DNA of 64,000 bases. Origin: Cryptomeria japonica (Eukaryota > Streptophyta > Pinopsida > Cupressales > Cupressaceae). Each line of letters begins with the position of its first letter. Position 1 is the stretch's first letter. The DNA lies in contig NC_081413.1 in the NCBI RefSeq assembly GCF_030272615.1, positions 557,405,136-557,469,135 on the forward strand. The letters run 5' to 3'. Shown here in pieces: positions 1-12,052 of the stretch. A model generated the notes under the pieces. It had not been told where the DNA came from, made no database searches, and saw only the letters and a program-made list of their open reading frames with translations. The position numbers and the translations under genes were made by a program.

Positions 1-611
1 AGTAAATAAGACATTATGTACAAGAGTGTCCAAACAATAATGAGGAAATAAAAAACTACACAAGATTTTTTTGTTTGGCACTACCATGTGAACAAAGCAA
101 ATTGGTTAGAAGAAAGCATACTATATCAAAGTATTTAACCCATATGTGGTCGTGATGGGAAACTCACATAAGGAGTCAAAATTAAGTGGAAGGTGAACAT
201 GTAGATGACTTAGCTACGGATTGAATCTTATTCTCTTAGGTGCAAGACGAATAGGTGGACAATATTTGAGGAGTGACAAATATAAGCATGCCTATTTTAC
301 AACACTGGGCAGTGGAGATGGAATGCCGCTATTTATGGAGTGTGTAGCATATACTGACATTCATATTAAGTAGGAAGACAACGTGAGAGTGGAAAACCTA
401 ACCAGCTCATTTGAAGAGGAGATGCTGGATAAAACACAAACTTTTTGAACAAGATCCGTGATTAAAAAAATACACAAAATTAGTTTGGAAATTTCATAGA
501 ACTTTTGACAACTCTTATATCTTGTAATCATGTTTTGTATATTATTATTTTGCTACTGCTATTGGTTTTATATATAGCTAGGATGGGCGATCTCTTGAAA
601 AATCTCAATGT
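1..611. other. Unassigned upstream sequence
   Basis: AT-rich intergenic sequence. I see no credible coding region, RNA gene or element boundary in it. Confidence 0.5.
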
Positions 612-992
612 TTCATCTCCATGAACATCATCTAGATGGAATGAGTGCTAAATAGACTATTAATTCTAATGAAAGAAAGATTCTTATGAACCACTCCTCA
701 TAAAAATCGATAAAATCGACTCAAAAACTAAACTTGAAATTTATGTATTAACCTTATAGAACTCTTTCTTTCATTCATGCTACAATACCCCTAACAATTC
801 ATCTCCATGAACATCATCTAGATGGAATTAGTGCTAAATAGACTATTAGTTCTAATGAAAGATAGAATCTTCTAAACCACTACTCATAAAAATTACTAAA
901 ATCGACTCAAAAACTAAACTCGAAATTTATGTATGAACCTTAATAAAACTATTTCTTTCATTCATGCTACAATACCACTGCTGCACTAACAA
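612..992. repeat. 186-bp imperfect tandem duplication
   Basis: Two consecutive copies begin at about 613 and 799 (period 186). Both start with TCATCTCCATGAACATCATC and both end near a TTTCATTCATGCTACAATAC stretch. They differ by scattered substitutions and small indels, so the duplication is not recent. It lies 450-830 bp upstream of the GID4 start codon. Confidence 0.85.
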
Positions 993-1442
993 TAAAATAA
1001 AAAGCCAAACAATTAAAATAGAGGTGAAGAAAACATGTTGGAAGTTAAAAATAATAATAATTTTTTTCTTTAAATATAAAATAATAAATAAATTAATGGA
1101 TGAGAATCCTGTAACTGTGTTTTTTACGCTTCGCGAGACCCCTGCTCTGAACATGGGACCTTAGCCCAATTAGCCATGTTTCTGTTCGATCAAAAGGTTT
1201 TCTCTTTGTGCAGGAGGGAGAAACACATTTGAGTAAGAAGCAAGTAAGCAAGAGCGCTACTAATAACCTCTAAATCCGGCTGCAACTCTCCTCTGCGGAA
1301 ACACAATTTCCAGTTCGTACCAATATTATTACTAACCTAATTCCTTGTCTATCTCTCATTTTGTTTTTGTTATTCAGTATTGAGCTTCTTAAAATAATCA
1401 TAGCAATACAGGTTGGGTGGATGCGAGGCGGCGGAAGGCAAG
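993..1442 (+). promoter_or_regulatory. Presumed promoter and 5' leader of GID4
   Basis: This stretch lies directly upstream of the GID4 ATG. It has an AT-rich part with a TATAAAATA-like string near 1074-1082, then a GC-richer part (1120-1442) that probably holds the transcript leader. No transcription start can be fixed from sequence alone. AG sites at about 1377 and 1411 could be acceptors of a leader intron, but this is speculative. Confidence 0.35.
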
Positions 1443-1471
1443 ATGCCGGTGAGAGTGAGATTGAGCGATGA
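1421..1471 (+). promoter_or_regulatory. Short uORF overlapping the GID4 start
   Basis: An ATG at 1421, 22 bp before the GID4 ATG and in a different frame, opens a 16-codon reading frame that ends with TGA at 1469-1471. It therefore overlaps the first 29 bases of the GID4 coding sequence. If the leader includes this ATG, scanning ribosomes must bypass it to start GID4. Whether it is transcribed or used cannot be told from sequence. Confidence 0.4.
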
Positions 1472-1506
1472 CTCTTCCTCCTCCTTGTACGCAACACACA
1501 TTCCGG
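1443..1506 (+). CDS. GID4 exon 1
   Basis: Encodes residues 1-21 plus the first base of codon 22, beginning MPVRV. The donor is GTATGT at 1507. A second GTATGT lies 4 bp downstream (1511), but using it would break the frame shared with exon 2. This is the first ATG in the GID4 frame after an upstream region without another in-frame ATG. Confidence 0.9.
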
Positions 1507-4500
1507 GTATGTATGTAATTAATTGTGTAATTCGAAGAGGGAGCTCAAAATATTCCAATTTACGTAGTCTGTTGGTCTGTACTGTGAACCGGACATTTAG
1601 TCTTCTTAATTTATGTCTTTACTGGCACAATTTTTCATTCCCCATCTCTTACACGTTTTTCTTTGAGACTGCAATTAATGCTGGCGGAAAATGGTTTAGC
1701 CTCATTCTTCTGCACCAATTACTGGGACAAACTTTGTCTTTCTATGCACCGGTTAGGGCTCAAACCAAGGAATTCCCATGACTCCTATGAGTTTGTTCGG
1801 CACCAGAGTTATCAGCCCCTCACGGTTTAATGTCTCCCCTGTTTCTCTTCAAATGTTTCTGAGCTTGGTGTTGAGTTTGATTAGATGGACCAGCTAAAAT
1901 TTGAATCTAAGATATCCCATGTTCTTGCTGGGGTGCTCTTCCACTGAGAGACGAACACTTCGTTTTTACTGGCTCAAAAATGCGGTTTGTTTATTTAAAA
2001 AAATAGTTATCTTAGATCACTATGTTTGAAAATAATTATAATTGTAAGGAGGATTTTCGCACAATTCATCTGCCGTTCTGATGCAAATCAACCTCTGCTC
2101 CTGCAAGTTAGTCTCAGGAAAACATACTCTCCAGCAATTTAAGCTCTAACAACTATGTTTTAATCCTGCAAATGAAACTCCAACAGAAAATTGCTGCAAT
2201 TCATACTCAAGATTGAAAACAGTACCAAAAATCCAGAAAAACAAAGAGGAAGAAATCATGCTCAGGTTATATCAGAGGAAGATATGGCGAGATTCCCTTT
2301 ATTTATTATCAAGAACAGATACAGAAAATTGAACGCATAAAATAGAAAACTTTTGAATAGTCTAAAAAAGAACAATTCCACAGCACCACAATTATTATCT
2401 TTAAATACGTTTGGCTTCTATTCCCCTAGATCACTCCCCCCTGCTCAGAAAAGCTCAACCTAAAAAGAACGCCAAAAATAAATTCGCCAAAATCCAGCAA
2501 TAAAACCGAGCGCCCCAACACAAACACACAACAGCTACCATTACTAGCTATATAGAAACTCGCAAATTCTTCCTTAGGTCTGTAACAACACGTATCCTAT
2601 CATGGCTGAAACTAGCAGGATATTTTGCATTTTTAGAGGTCAGCAAGTGGGATACAAAGCATCATCCGTCATTTGCCAAAGTTCCTGCAGGATTCTAGAA
2701 GTCTTTTTATATCTATGAAACATATCAAGGACAGAATTTCTACAGAGATGCTGGACCCTTCTTGTCATCGTTTCATGTTTAGAAGAGTCTTGTCCCATAT
2801 GCCACGGAGCATTCTCAAACACCCGTTTAGCTCCTATGAACCATTTGAACATATTGATATGATCACTCTACTTGAGGTTCCAATCACACCACTGATTTCT
2901 TCATGGTTCCTAGAGAACGTCTAATTCTCAGAAATCGACAAATTCAAACCCTATCATTAAGCCTTTGAATTTAAGGGGATTACTCTTCCAGATTGACATC
3001 AATAACTGGGAATAATCCTTTCTGAGAAGAATACCATTGTTAACAAGGGATGTTGGAAGCCTTTGCCTTCATTTTTGAGTAATCTTGCCAAGGCTGTCAT
3101 GGTGAAGGATGTAGTTGGGGCAAAGCTTCTTCACCATACAGAGCCTTCACCCATACCAAATTAGTACCAAATAGATCCTTTTTCTTGGCCACAGATTGAT
3201 CTACAAAGAAAAATAGTGTTGCTTACAAAGGAGCATGCAAGTAAAATTACAAAAGCCTGCTAACATTCATAAAAGCAGAGTAAGCTCTCCTATGTAGAGA
3301 AGCTTGTCCACACAGACACTGACATTCCAGAGGGAATCTTTAAATTTCTTACAAAGGCACTGACCTAAAACTCTATAAAAGTAAAACAATTTCCACTGTT
3401 TTGAGCATATGTCTGGAGGCTGCTTCTATTAACTATAGTAGGTTGCCTGAATAGAGCTGCACAATTTATTCTATTGTACCATCTATCTCCTTGAAACAGC
3501 CGAACAAATTAATTGAAATGATTTACAGTATCTTGATCACTTGAGACTCAAGAGTGTTAAATACAAGCATCTGCAATACATCGCATTGAGTAACTATGAC
3601 TAAAAGAGTAAATTGATTTGAGAATTCAATTTATAGTTCAAAAGAATTCATTCAGATTTGAATTGTTAATTTTCTTATAGAAATGCAGAGCAGTCACTTT
3701 TGATACTATTTCTTGTTTTTGTTAATATGTCTTTCATTTCTATTGCAGACAATCTTATTTTCTTTTTCATCTAAAGGCTTAGAGTTTTAGTGTTTATATT
3801 GATATTTGTATGGGACATACTTGGACAGTCTAGGAAGATTGATTGAGATGTGCATTTCATGCAACCCATGAAAATAATTTTCAATTTTGCAATGTTATCC
3901 TTCATCAAAATCTTTTGTTCTCTCAATTTCCACAAATCTACAAGATATGAATTATCAGTCAAACTAGGCTAGTTGAAACTTGAAAGCATATTTAACAAAC
4001 TCAGCAAGTTGCTGATTACTTGCCAAAAAGTTTTCACAGTGAGTTTTTTTGGAGTTAACTTGTAGAGTTTTCTGGCAAGTTTTTGATGATTTTTGGCGAG
4101 TTTGAGCCCTTGATTTGTGCTGCATGTGAAAACTGTGAATTAAGTAGTCCAAAAATGCTGTTTTTTGGCTTTATAAGCAGTGTTTTTTGCCTTTTTAAAA
4201 ACTATGAAAATGGTATGTGCCACGAAGGTCTTCATTTGGGCTTGGTGGTGAGTGTTCTATGGCGCAACCCTGCAATGTATCATGGCCCTTAGACCCCATG
4301 AGGGGTAATTCAGCCTGACCTTTCTTGGGTGTTGCCCCCAGATCCCCAACAAACTCATTTGATACATATTCTAGCTGTATTTTGCATAAAATCTATGTTT
4401 TTAAAAAAAATTCAAGTGTTTTTAAGTTGCCGAGTTTATGCCAAGTTGGAACAGTCTGGTCCACTGAGGTCTGAGTTTTTGAACTATGGTTGAAAGATAA

Positions 4501-7500
4501 ATTTTTAGCATCCAAACAAAAATTGATGGTGATAAAGAAGAGGGTAATGCCTGATTTAACTATATTTCAGTTTCTAATAAGTAAAAGATCTCCCTGAAGA
4601 GCGAAATGGCAAGTTGCTCTTTGTCTGAAGTTTATATAAACAAATCAGACTTTGAGTTGGCACCCATGCTTTATATTAATGATCACAGAGCCTTCAAATT
4701 TGTACACTTCTTCATATATGATCGAATACATGTAAACTACATTTTACATTCAACTGCATGACAAGAAATCTATTGTTAATCTCTTATTTTCATTTCTGTC
4801 TTTGGTACGATTCTATAACAGTTTGATAACAAATTAATGCATCTTTCCGAAGTGGATGGCCTCTCTATTGGTAATCCATCAACATAATTTGAGGGCACCA
4901 TTGACTGTTAATTATGCCTCCCATGTGATAGAATTGGTGCAATTATCTGCAAATTGATGCATATGTGACTATTGGTCATCATCCACTATCAAATTTTGCT
5001 CTTTGTGCCAAACCATTTGACTATAATTTTTTTTTTGTCACATGCAGGTACTATTCCCGGCCATGCACTCCCATCACCTTGCCGGCTGTTGAGTGTGGGT
5101 CAGGTAAGTTGCACCAACATGTAAGCAGATGTTGTAGGGTTATTCATATAAACTATAGCTTTCCAGCAATTCATAAAAGCTGGAAGATAACTTGATTTTT
5201 TCTAGATAAGCTACAGTAAGATTTTTCCTGACACTTGCTGTGTTTGTACAAATGTTTTCCTATCCATGAACTTGCTGTGTTTGTACAAATGTATTCCTAT
5301 CCTTTCTTCATGGGTTATTGTGTTTTGATGCTTGGCCTCTTGAATGACTTGCTTGTGTGTTAATTTTGGATCAGACTGTAGCAAATTAGATAGCAATAAA
5401 AAAAAACCAAAAATCAATGCACATAAAGAACACCAGAATACCCTGGGAAAACCTCTCTCTTGGAGGTGAAAAACCCAGCAATAATCTCGGATCTTATTAG
5501 GCAAAATCAGTATAAATCTTTACAAGTCTGCTTCAACACTTGAAGCACTTGACCAGCAGAATATGCACAGTAGAGTAATAGATTCAAAACTAGGGCACAG
5601 CAGTATTATGGACTTATCTGCAAAACACTTGAATGCTGATCAAGGAAGACAAACACCATTCGCTGATAATGAAGAAGATTCCCAGCCTCTGAATGGACTC
5701 GCTGTCTTGGAAGAAGTTCGCTGTCCTTAGGAGAGAATTCGCTGTCCTAAGAAGATATTTGCTGACTGTAGATGCTATTCGCTGATCACTGCTGAATGAA
5801 TGTATTCTCTGATTGTTGCTGAAGGAGATCGCTGTGTGGAATGAATGTGTGTCCTTTGATGCATGAATGATTTGTATATATGTGTGTCAAGTCCACCTAG
5901 ACACCTCAGGTCGGCCTTAATAATATTATCTTATTTTGGTGCCCAAACATAGGGTCAGACCAATAGCAATTACAAGTTACATGAGATAGGGTCTGCCCTA
6001 TTTACATTACAAGTTACATTAGTGTATTACAAGTTTATCGCCCATTATGGGGCCAGCATAAATTGCAAGTTACATCGCCCATTTAGGGCCAAACAAAAAT
6101 ACATGTTGCACATTGAGTTTGCCTAATAATTGAAAAATAAATTGAATGAATGATTCAATAATCGGATGATTACATTGAACGATATACACACGTATATATA
6201 GAGGTTACAAGACGATGTTCTATAATTAGAACATAATGTTAAAGTAAAGGATTAAAGAGCTAAAAGCTAATTAACTAAAAAGAAAAAGCTAAAAGCTAAA
6301 TGCTAAATAAAGCTTAAAAGCTAATTAACTAAAAAGCTAAATGACCATTAAACAAGGAACTAAATTTAGGTGACTAAAATATAATTAAATATTCTAATAC
6401 CCTCCCTTAATGGTCATTCTATCTACTAACTACCCTACAGAAGACACTGCAGGTCTTTTGATCACAAATGAAAAGAACACTTTGTTGTGGTGGAGACCCT
6501 CCTTGGATCTGAAAAGTGTTAATGACCAAGAATACCAAAAGCCATCCAAGATAATGTAGCCTTCACACGCGAATTAGAGATCTGGCACACGCGAATTACT
6601 GAAGCCTGAAACAATGATTTTGAGGAAAAAATCAGCAAACCCTTTTGTAGAAGAGTACCAACTCCAAAACTGACTGCAAGATACCACGGTTGCAGATGTT
6701 CGCCTGGCAGGTGCGACCCAAACTAACTGCAACAAAGCACGATTTTGAGGAAAAAACCGTCAAACCCTGAAATAGGAACCCTCGAAAAGAGAATTTGCGA
6801 TTTTGAGGAGAAAATCGAAAAACCAAGAAATCTGAGGTTACAAATCATCGTTTTTGTGGAAAAAAATGGTAAAACCCAGATAACTAAAATCTTACGCGAA
6901 TATCGCGGATTACAAATGAGATAATTATTAAGGGAAAATTATAAACCCTACGAACAATTTTTGAGGAAAAAATCGTGAAAACCCTCCCATAATTTTCTGT
7001 GGAAAAAATCAGAAAATCGACAGACAATTTTTCAGGAAAAAATCGTGAAAACCTTGGGACCTGTAAGACGAGGTCTGGCCTAAATCAATTTGATCAAGGC
7101 AACGATATTCAGATATCGTGAACATGCACTGTTTCTAGGTGTTGTGACGGTTGTTGAACTTCTGTCTGTGTTCCAACATGATGTTAGTCAAAGATGCCAT
7201 CACAAAAATGGAGGTTGAACGAGGTCAACCTAGTGAAAGCATGAGACAGAAGAATTTGATTCAAAAATCAGAATAGCAGCTGCACAAAAAATCTGAAACC
7301 CTGGAGGAGAATTCTGGCACAAATTCCAAGGTGCAAATTTCAAGGTTTGGAAGAAACCCAAAAATTAAAATTTTTTGCACACTTAAAACAGCATAAATGG
7401 TGCCCAAAAAACAGCAAAAATCCCAACGTCCACAGAAATAGCAGAAATTGTGAACTGTTTTTAAGTTCCAAGGCAAATTTGTTGGCACAAAATTCAAGGC

Positions 7501-10500
7501 ACGGAAAACGAGGCACCCCAAAAAATTTGAGACCAACCCAGAAAAGCTCTCGAAAAACCCACCAAGCATCTGAAAACAGAATATAGATCCGACAGCTCAA
7601 AAATTGAGGCACGGAAAACGATGCAACTAGAAAAATTTGATGACGATCCAGTTGAGGTCTCGAAAAACCCACCAAGAATCTGCAAGAAAAACAAAATTTT
7701 GACTTGAACTGAAAGGTCAAAACCCTAGTCGAAAATTGCAGAAACCCTTGGAAAATTTTCAATTTGCAAAAAAAACTCCAGGTTGCAGGCCCGAAAATCT
7801 CCAGAATGCTAAATAAAAACATGAACTGCTGCCCAGCACAAAGAAATTCGCCCACGAACCAGAAACCCTCAAAAAGCCTTCTAAAAAGCAAAATCGTTTT
7901 TTTATAAAAAAACAATAAAAAAAAATCTGGAAAATATTCCAGAAAGAAGGGCATGAATTTTTATTAAAAAATTCACCAAACTTTAAAGAATCCCATCAAC
8001 CCGCTCTGATACCATGAAAAATAAATTGAATGAATGATTCAATAATCGGATGATTACATTGAATGATATACACACGTATATATAGAGGTTACAAGACGAT
8101 GTTCTATAATTAGAACATAATGTTAAAGTAAAGGATTAAAGAGCTAAAAGCTAAATTAAGTTTAAAAGCTAATTAACTAAAAAGAAAAAGCTAAAAGCTA
8201 AATGCTAAATAAAACTTAAAAGCTAATTAACTAAAAAGCTAAATGACCATTAAACAAGGAACTAAATATAGGTGAGTAAAATATAATTAAATATTCTAAT
8301 AATAATGTGGCTAAGGCCGATAGGCCAATTAGCCACCCACATGTGCTAGGTCGGCCCTAGAAGGAATCCGACTTAGCTACAACATCAACATTGTGAACCC
8401 CTTGATATATGGAAGTGTATAGGTAGATAGTCTGACTTTTTCTCCTTTGTTTGCTTATCCTTTGGATAAGCATATGGGATATGTTGTTTTGTTTCTTGGT
8501 AAGGAGAAACAATCATTATAAGAAGGCTATTTTGCTTATCCTTTATGTCATATACTTCTTTCGGACATCGCTTCTATTTTTTGTTGATTCCATCATGTTG
8601 CATGCTCTATTTATTGTCACTTTACTTACTGGGTTTTAAGATCCCACTAATCTATTTAGGAATGCACTTAGTCAATCTAGTAGGATATGTCCAGAAGTAG
8701 GGATTGTATTTGGATGCATACCCAAGGTAAAGATAGCATCTTCAGAGTTGTTCTCAATTTTTGTGCATGACAATGAAATTAAAATACCTAATGGTGTTAT
8801 TCTTTTTCCACCTTGTTTTGATTTGCAGGCTTTTGATGGTACACAGAATGTATCAAATTCACAAAAGGATGAAGCTTGGAAGGTGAATGTACGTCTTCAG
8901 GGTTGTGATCTTGAACATGGATATCTATGTGGCAGCATGGAAGCTTTGAATGTGCCCTCAGCAGAGACACCTGTAAGACAATGGATTGCCATTCAGTATT
9001 GCTTTGAACATTGGCTTGTCAAATATTGAATGCATTGCCTTAGCACTGATTTATCTTCATATAAGTCCAAAGATAAAGTACATGTAGCAATAGCAAGAAT
9101 GTTTTAGCCTTTATTATACCATTATGCTATTAATGTCAACATTTTAATACAGATTTAGCCTTTCTTGTAAGTTTTCCATCCTGTCTTGAGAAATGGGGAA
9201 CAATTTGGGAGCTTGAAGATGGGGACAAATCATTCCTGCCCTGCTCCTCAAAAAGGCAGAAAATGGGACATGCCCTCAACTAAGGGGATGTTTCTGGGGA
9301 TATCCCCCCATTATGTGGTGCCAAGGGATGTCTTGGCATCCCAACTATCCCTCAACTGCACTGGGGTTCCTTGGTATCTCATTGGTATCTTCACTGCTCT
9401 GGGAATGTGACAGCCAGCAGTTAAAAAAACAGCCAAAAAAAAGTTACTGTCACGAAGGATGATGACCTTTAGCGCTCTCCTCCGTACAGACATGGCTAAA
9501 TTTTTCTTGTTTTTGCCCAAAAACAATGCAGTGAAAGGAGATGTAGCTTAATTTGACAGCAATTTTAGCTGCACTGTCTTTGCATCTGCATTATATATAT
9601 TTTTTTCTCACCATCATTCATTTGTTTGATTGTTTGTATATAGCATGTCTTCTATGGTGGGATCAAATTAATGTTTCAAATAAGGGTAATGATAATTGTT
9701 GTTAATTGGTATTTTGTGTATATTACACATGTGCGTTTGGTGTAATTGTGTGTTTGATGTAGTGGAAGAATAATTTGTTGACTAGGAATCCCAAATCAAC
9801 ATGTTGCGACTTGGAATATGGCTAAACAAGAAATTGGCATTTGCTATTATTTTTTTGTTGCATTTTAGTGTAAAGAAATAATTTTAATAGGTTTGAGGAT
9901 GAGTTTATTGGTTGAACTTGAGCTGATGCATCATTGGTAAACTATTAGGTTTAAAGTTTCATCTGACAGGGTCCTGGATTAACTTTGATGTTGGATGTAA
10001 TACAGGTTTACAGGATTGGGCTGATCAGTTGATTGTCATTGTAAATTTAGCACATTATAGTTACTTTCAAAATTTCAGTTTCTTCTACTTTATTAAATTT
10101 ATTTTTAGCTGGATAATAAATTTATATAATGAAAATTTGAATATTAGTTTTTATATATTATTTTAATAGCCACAGCTTGCCATCTCCAAAACTTGGAATA
10201 TTTTTGGCACCCCAAAACCTTATCCCCTTGTCCTCAAAACTTAGATAAGTACTGAAGTTTTCTATACTTGAAGTTGTCACAGTGGAGGAAAAGCAAGGAG
10301 AAGGGCACTTGGGGTTGGGAGCATTAGTTGAGCAAACTTTAGGTTTCAAAGATTGATGGTGTCTGTTAAGTCCAGTGTTATGAAAGCATCCAAGAGGGGA
10401 AAGTTGAGAAGGGGGTTGAGAGTATTCAGCAGAAGAAGCACTGGGAATGGAAGAAAGCTTTAGGAACCTGGTTTCCAAATATCAACTCACTATTCAAAAT

Positions 10501-12015
10501 GGAATATCAACTCCACGCACAGGGGTAACCTATTTAGAAGAGAAGAGGATAGATACCAAGCATGATTAGAAGAATAATTTTAGAGAAACATATAAATGCA
10601 CAAGGAATATAAATAATTAGGAAGTCATTTGACATAATTGAAGGCCAGAAACCACAGAAAATAAATCTGTTTATCCATTGCCACGAACAGCAATATCAAC
10701 CCCATGCACAAGGATACCAACGGAAAGTAAGGATGATTGAAATGGACCTACTGAGTGATTCCACAAGCCAGCTTAAGCCCAGAGACCACCAAGCTGTCCT
10801 ACCTTATCAAGGATATAGAGTTTTGTAACTACTCATTGTAAGGGTGTGTGCCCGTGTCAATTTGCTGTCTATATTTGATATTAACTTGATGCATTGTAAT
10901 TATCTCATATATATACAATATTCTCTAATTCAGACAAGTAGAGAGGCCGCACTATATAGTAAGCAATACCAGCTCCCCAATCTCTTGTACAAACAAGTGT
11001 TGAGAATGATCACATATCTTTAATAAGAAATTATTGACTTCTTTATAACTGCTATTCCAGTGTTTTGTTTCAACTGTCATGACCCTACTGTGAGAAGCAG
11101 ATGCAACACGAAGGGAAATCGCCTTGATACAAGTCTCACGATTTTCCAAACAGAAGTCCAGACCAGTGAATGGCCACTGTCTACCATGAACAAAGGAATG
11201 ATGAAATAACAAGATCGATGAGAGATTAGTTAGGGAAAGATCAAATCCAGAAGGTGCGATTGGTTAAGAGCCAAAAGGTGTGAAGACAAATAACAACCAT
11301 TGCAAGCACTTTCCCCTTTGGAAGAGACGTGCTTCTTCAAGACAGAAGAAGGTATAAATAACAATGTTTGGCCTCCAAGAATCAGCATTGAACATTAGCA
11401 GATAGAATCAATTATCACCATGGAACAAGACAGATAGTTTCCAGTCCAGACATGGAAGCAGCAGACTTACAACTATTTCAGATCTATATAACTACATCTA
11501 CTAATACTTGCATCTTGTGGTATATATCTGTCTATGCGTTATTGTTAATGTTTATCTCAATCTATATATACATGTATATGACTGGCTATTGAATGTATAT
11601 GTCTGCAATAATTCTGTGTGAAACCTCCATCATGTATGGAAGGAAGGAGGTGTAGAAAAGAGGGGAATTAGAAGGTTGCCATCTAAGTAGGCCACCCTAG
11701 GGATGTCCATGTTGCCTACCCCCAGAGCGAAGAGGGCAAAGATCTGCTCTTGGGTTTAGATAGGAGGATCAAGAAACCCCCGGTACGATCTTCTCTCCGA
11801 CTCTACAATGATGGCTATTGTCTTTAGGGGGATGAGACACAGATGGGAAAAGAAAGTACAAGCATCCTACTAAGTAGGCCACCCTGATGGATGTCCATGT
11901 TGCCTACCCATTGAGGCCAATAGGGTGAGTATACACTCGTGGGCTTAGTGTGGAGATTGCTTTGGGTGGACCTATCATGTTTCTTCCTCCAAAACCCTAA
12001 CATGTTTAAATACAA

Positions 12016-12052
<37 letters not shown>

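Larger units (their letters stand above)
6131..8301 (-). mobile_element. Non-autonomous Copia-type LTR retrotransposon, 2.2 kb
   Basis: LTRs at 6131-6399 and 8015-8301 are near-identical; the right one has an extra segment of about 18 bp. The target duplication ATAAT is perfect (6126-6130, 8302-8306). Directly inside the right LTR, GCTCTGATACCA (8003-8014) is the complement of the primer-binding site for initiator tRNA-Met, so the element runs on the minus strand. The matching purine tract, CCCTCCCTTAA on the + strand, abuts the left LTR at 6400. The internal 1.6 kb has no gag or pol similarity; long minus-strand frames there are low-complexity shadows. It depends on enzymes from elsewhere. 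Confidence 0.9.
5358..8390 (-). mobile_element. Copia-type solo LTR, interrupted by a younger element
   Basis: The unit begins TGTTAATTTT and ends ACATCAACA on the + strand, flanked by a perfect 5-bp duplication TTGTG (5353-5357 and 8391-8395). Without the nested insertion at 6126-8306 its own length is about 857 bp. The strand is inferred from a GGGAAAACCTC...GAGGTG...CCCAGC tract near 5452-5480. That tract is the antisense of the late-LTR motif seen in the Copia-type LTR at 13750-13780. No internal coding region or second LTR remains, so it is a solo LTR. Confidence 0.75.
5104..8828 (+). other. GID4 intron 2
   Basis: 3.7-kb intron, most of it made of two nested LTR-type insertions (5358-8390). 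A near-identical pair of about 30 bp (CTTGCTGTGTTTGTACAAAT) sits at about 5234 and 5271, just left of the insertions. The stretch from 8396 to 8828 shows nothing recognisable. Confidence 0.85.

Noticed and set aside
1511-1516. Second GTATGT donor 4 bp after the exon 1 donor
   Set aside because: Its use would shift the frame of exons 2 and 3 and lead to a stop.
4965-5195. Longer open frame across GID4 exon 2 reading YYSRPCTPITLPAV
   Set aside because: It is in the wrong frame. The other frame gives PCRLLSVGQ, joins exon 1 and exon 3 without a shift and matches the family.
7340-7954. 204-codon minus-strand frame rich in Phe and Leu
   Set aside because: It runs through A-rich repeated sequence of a non-autonomous element, has no motif, and arises from low complexity.
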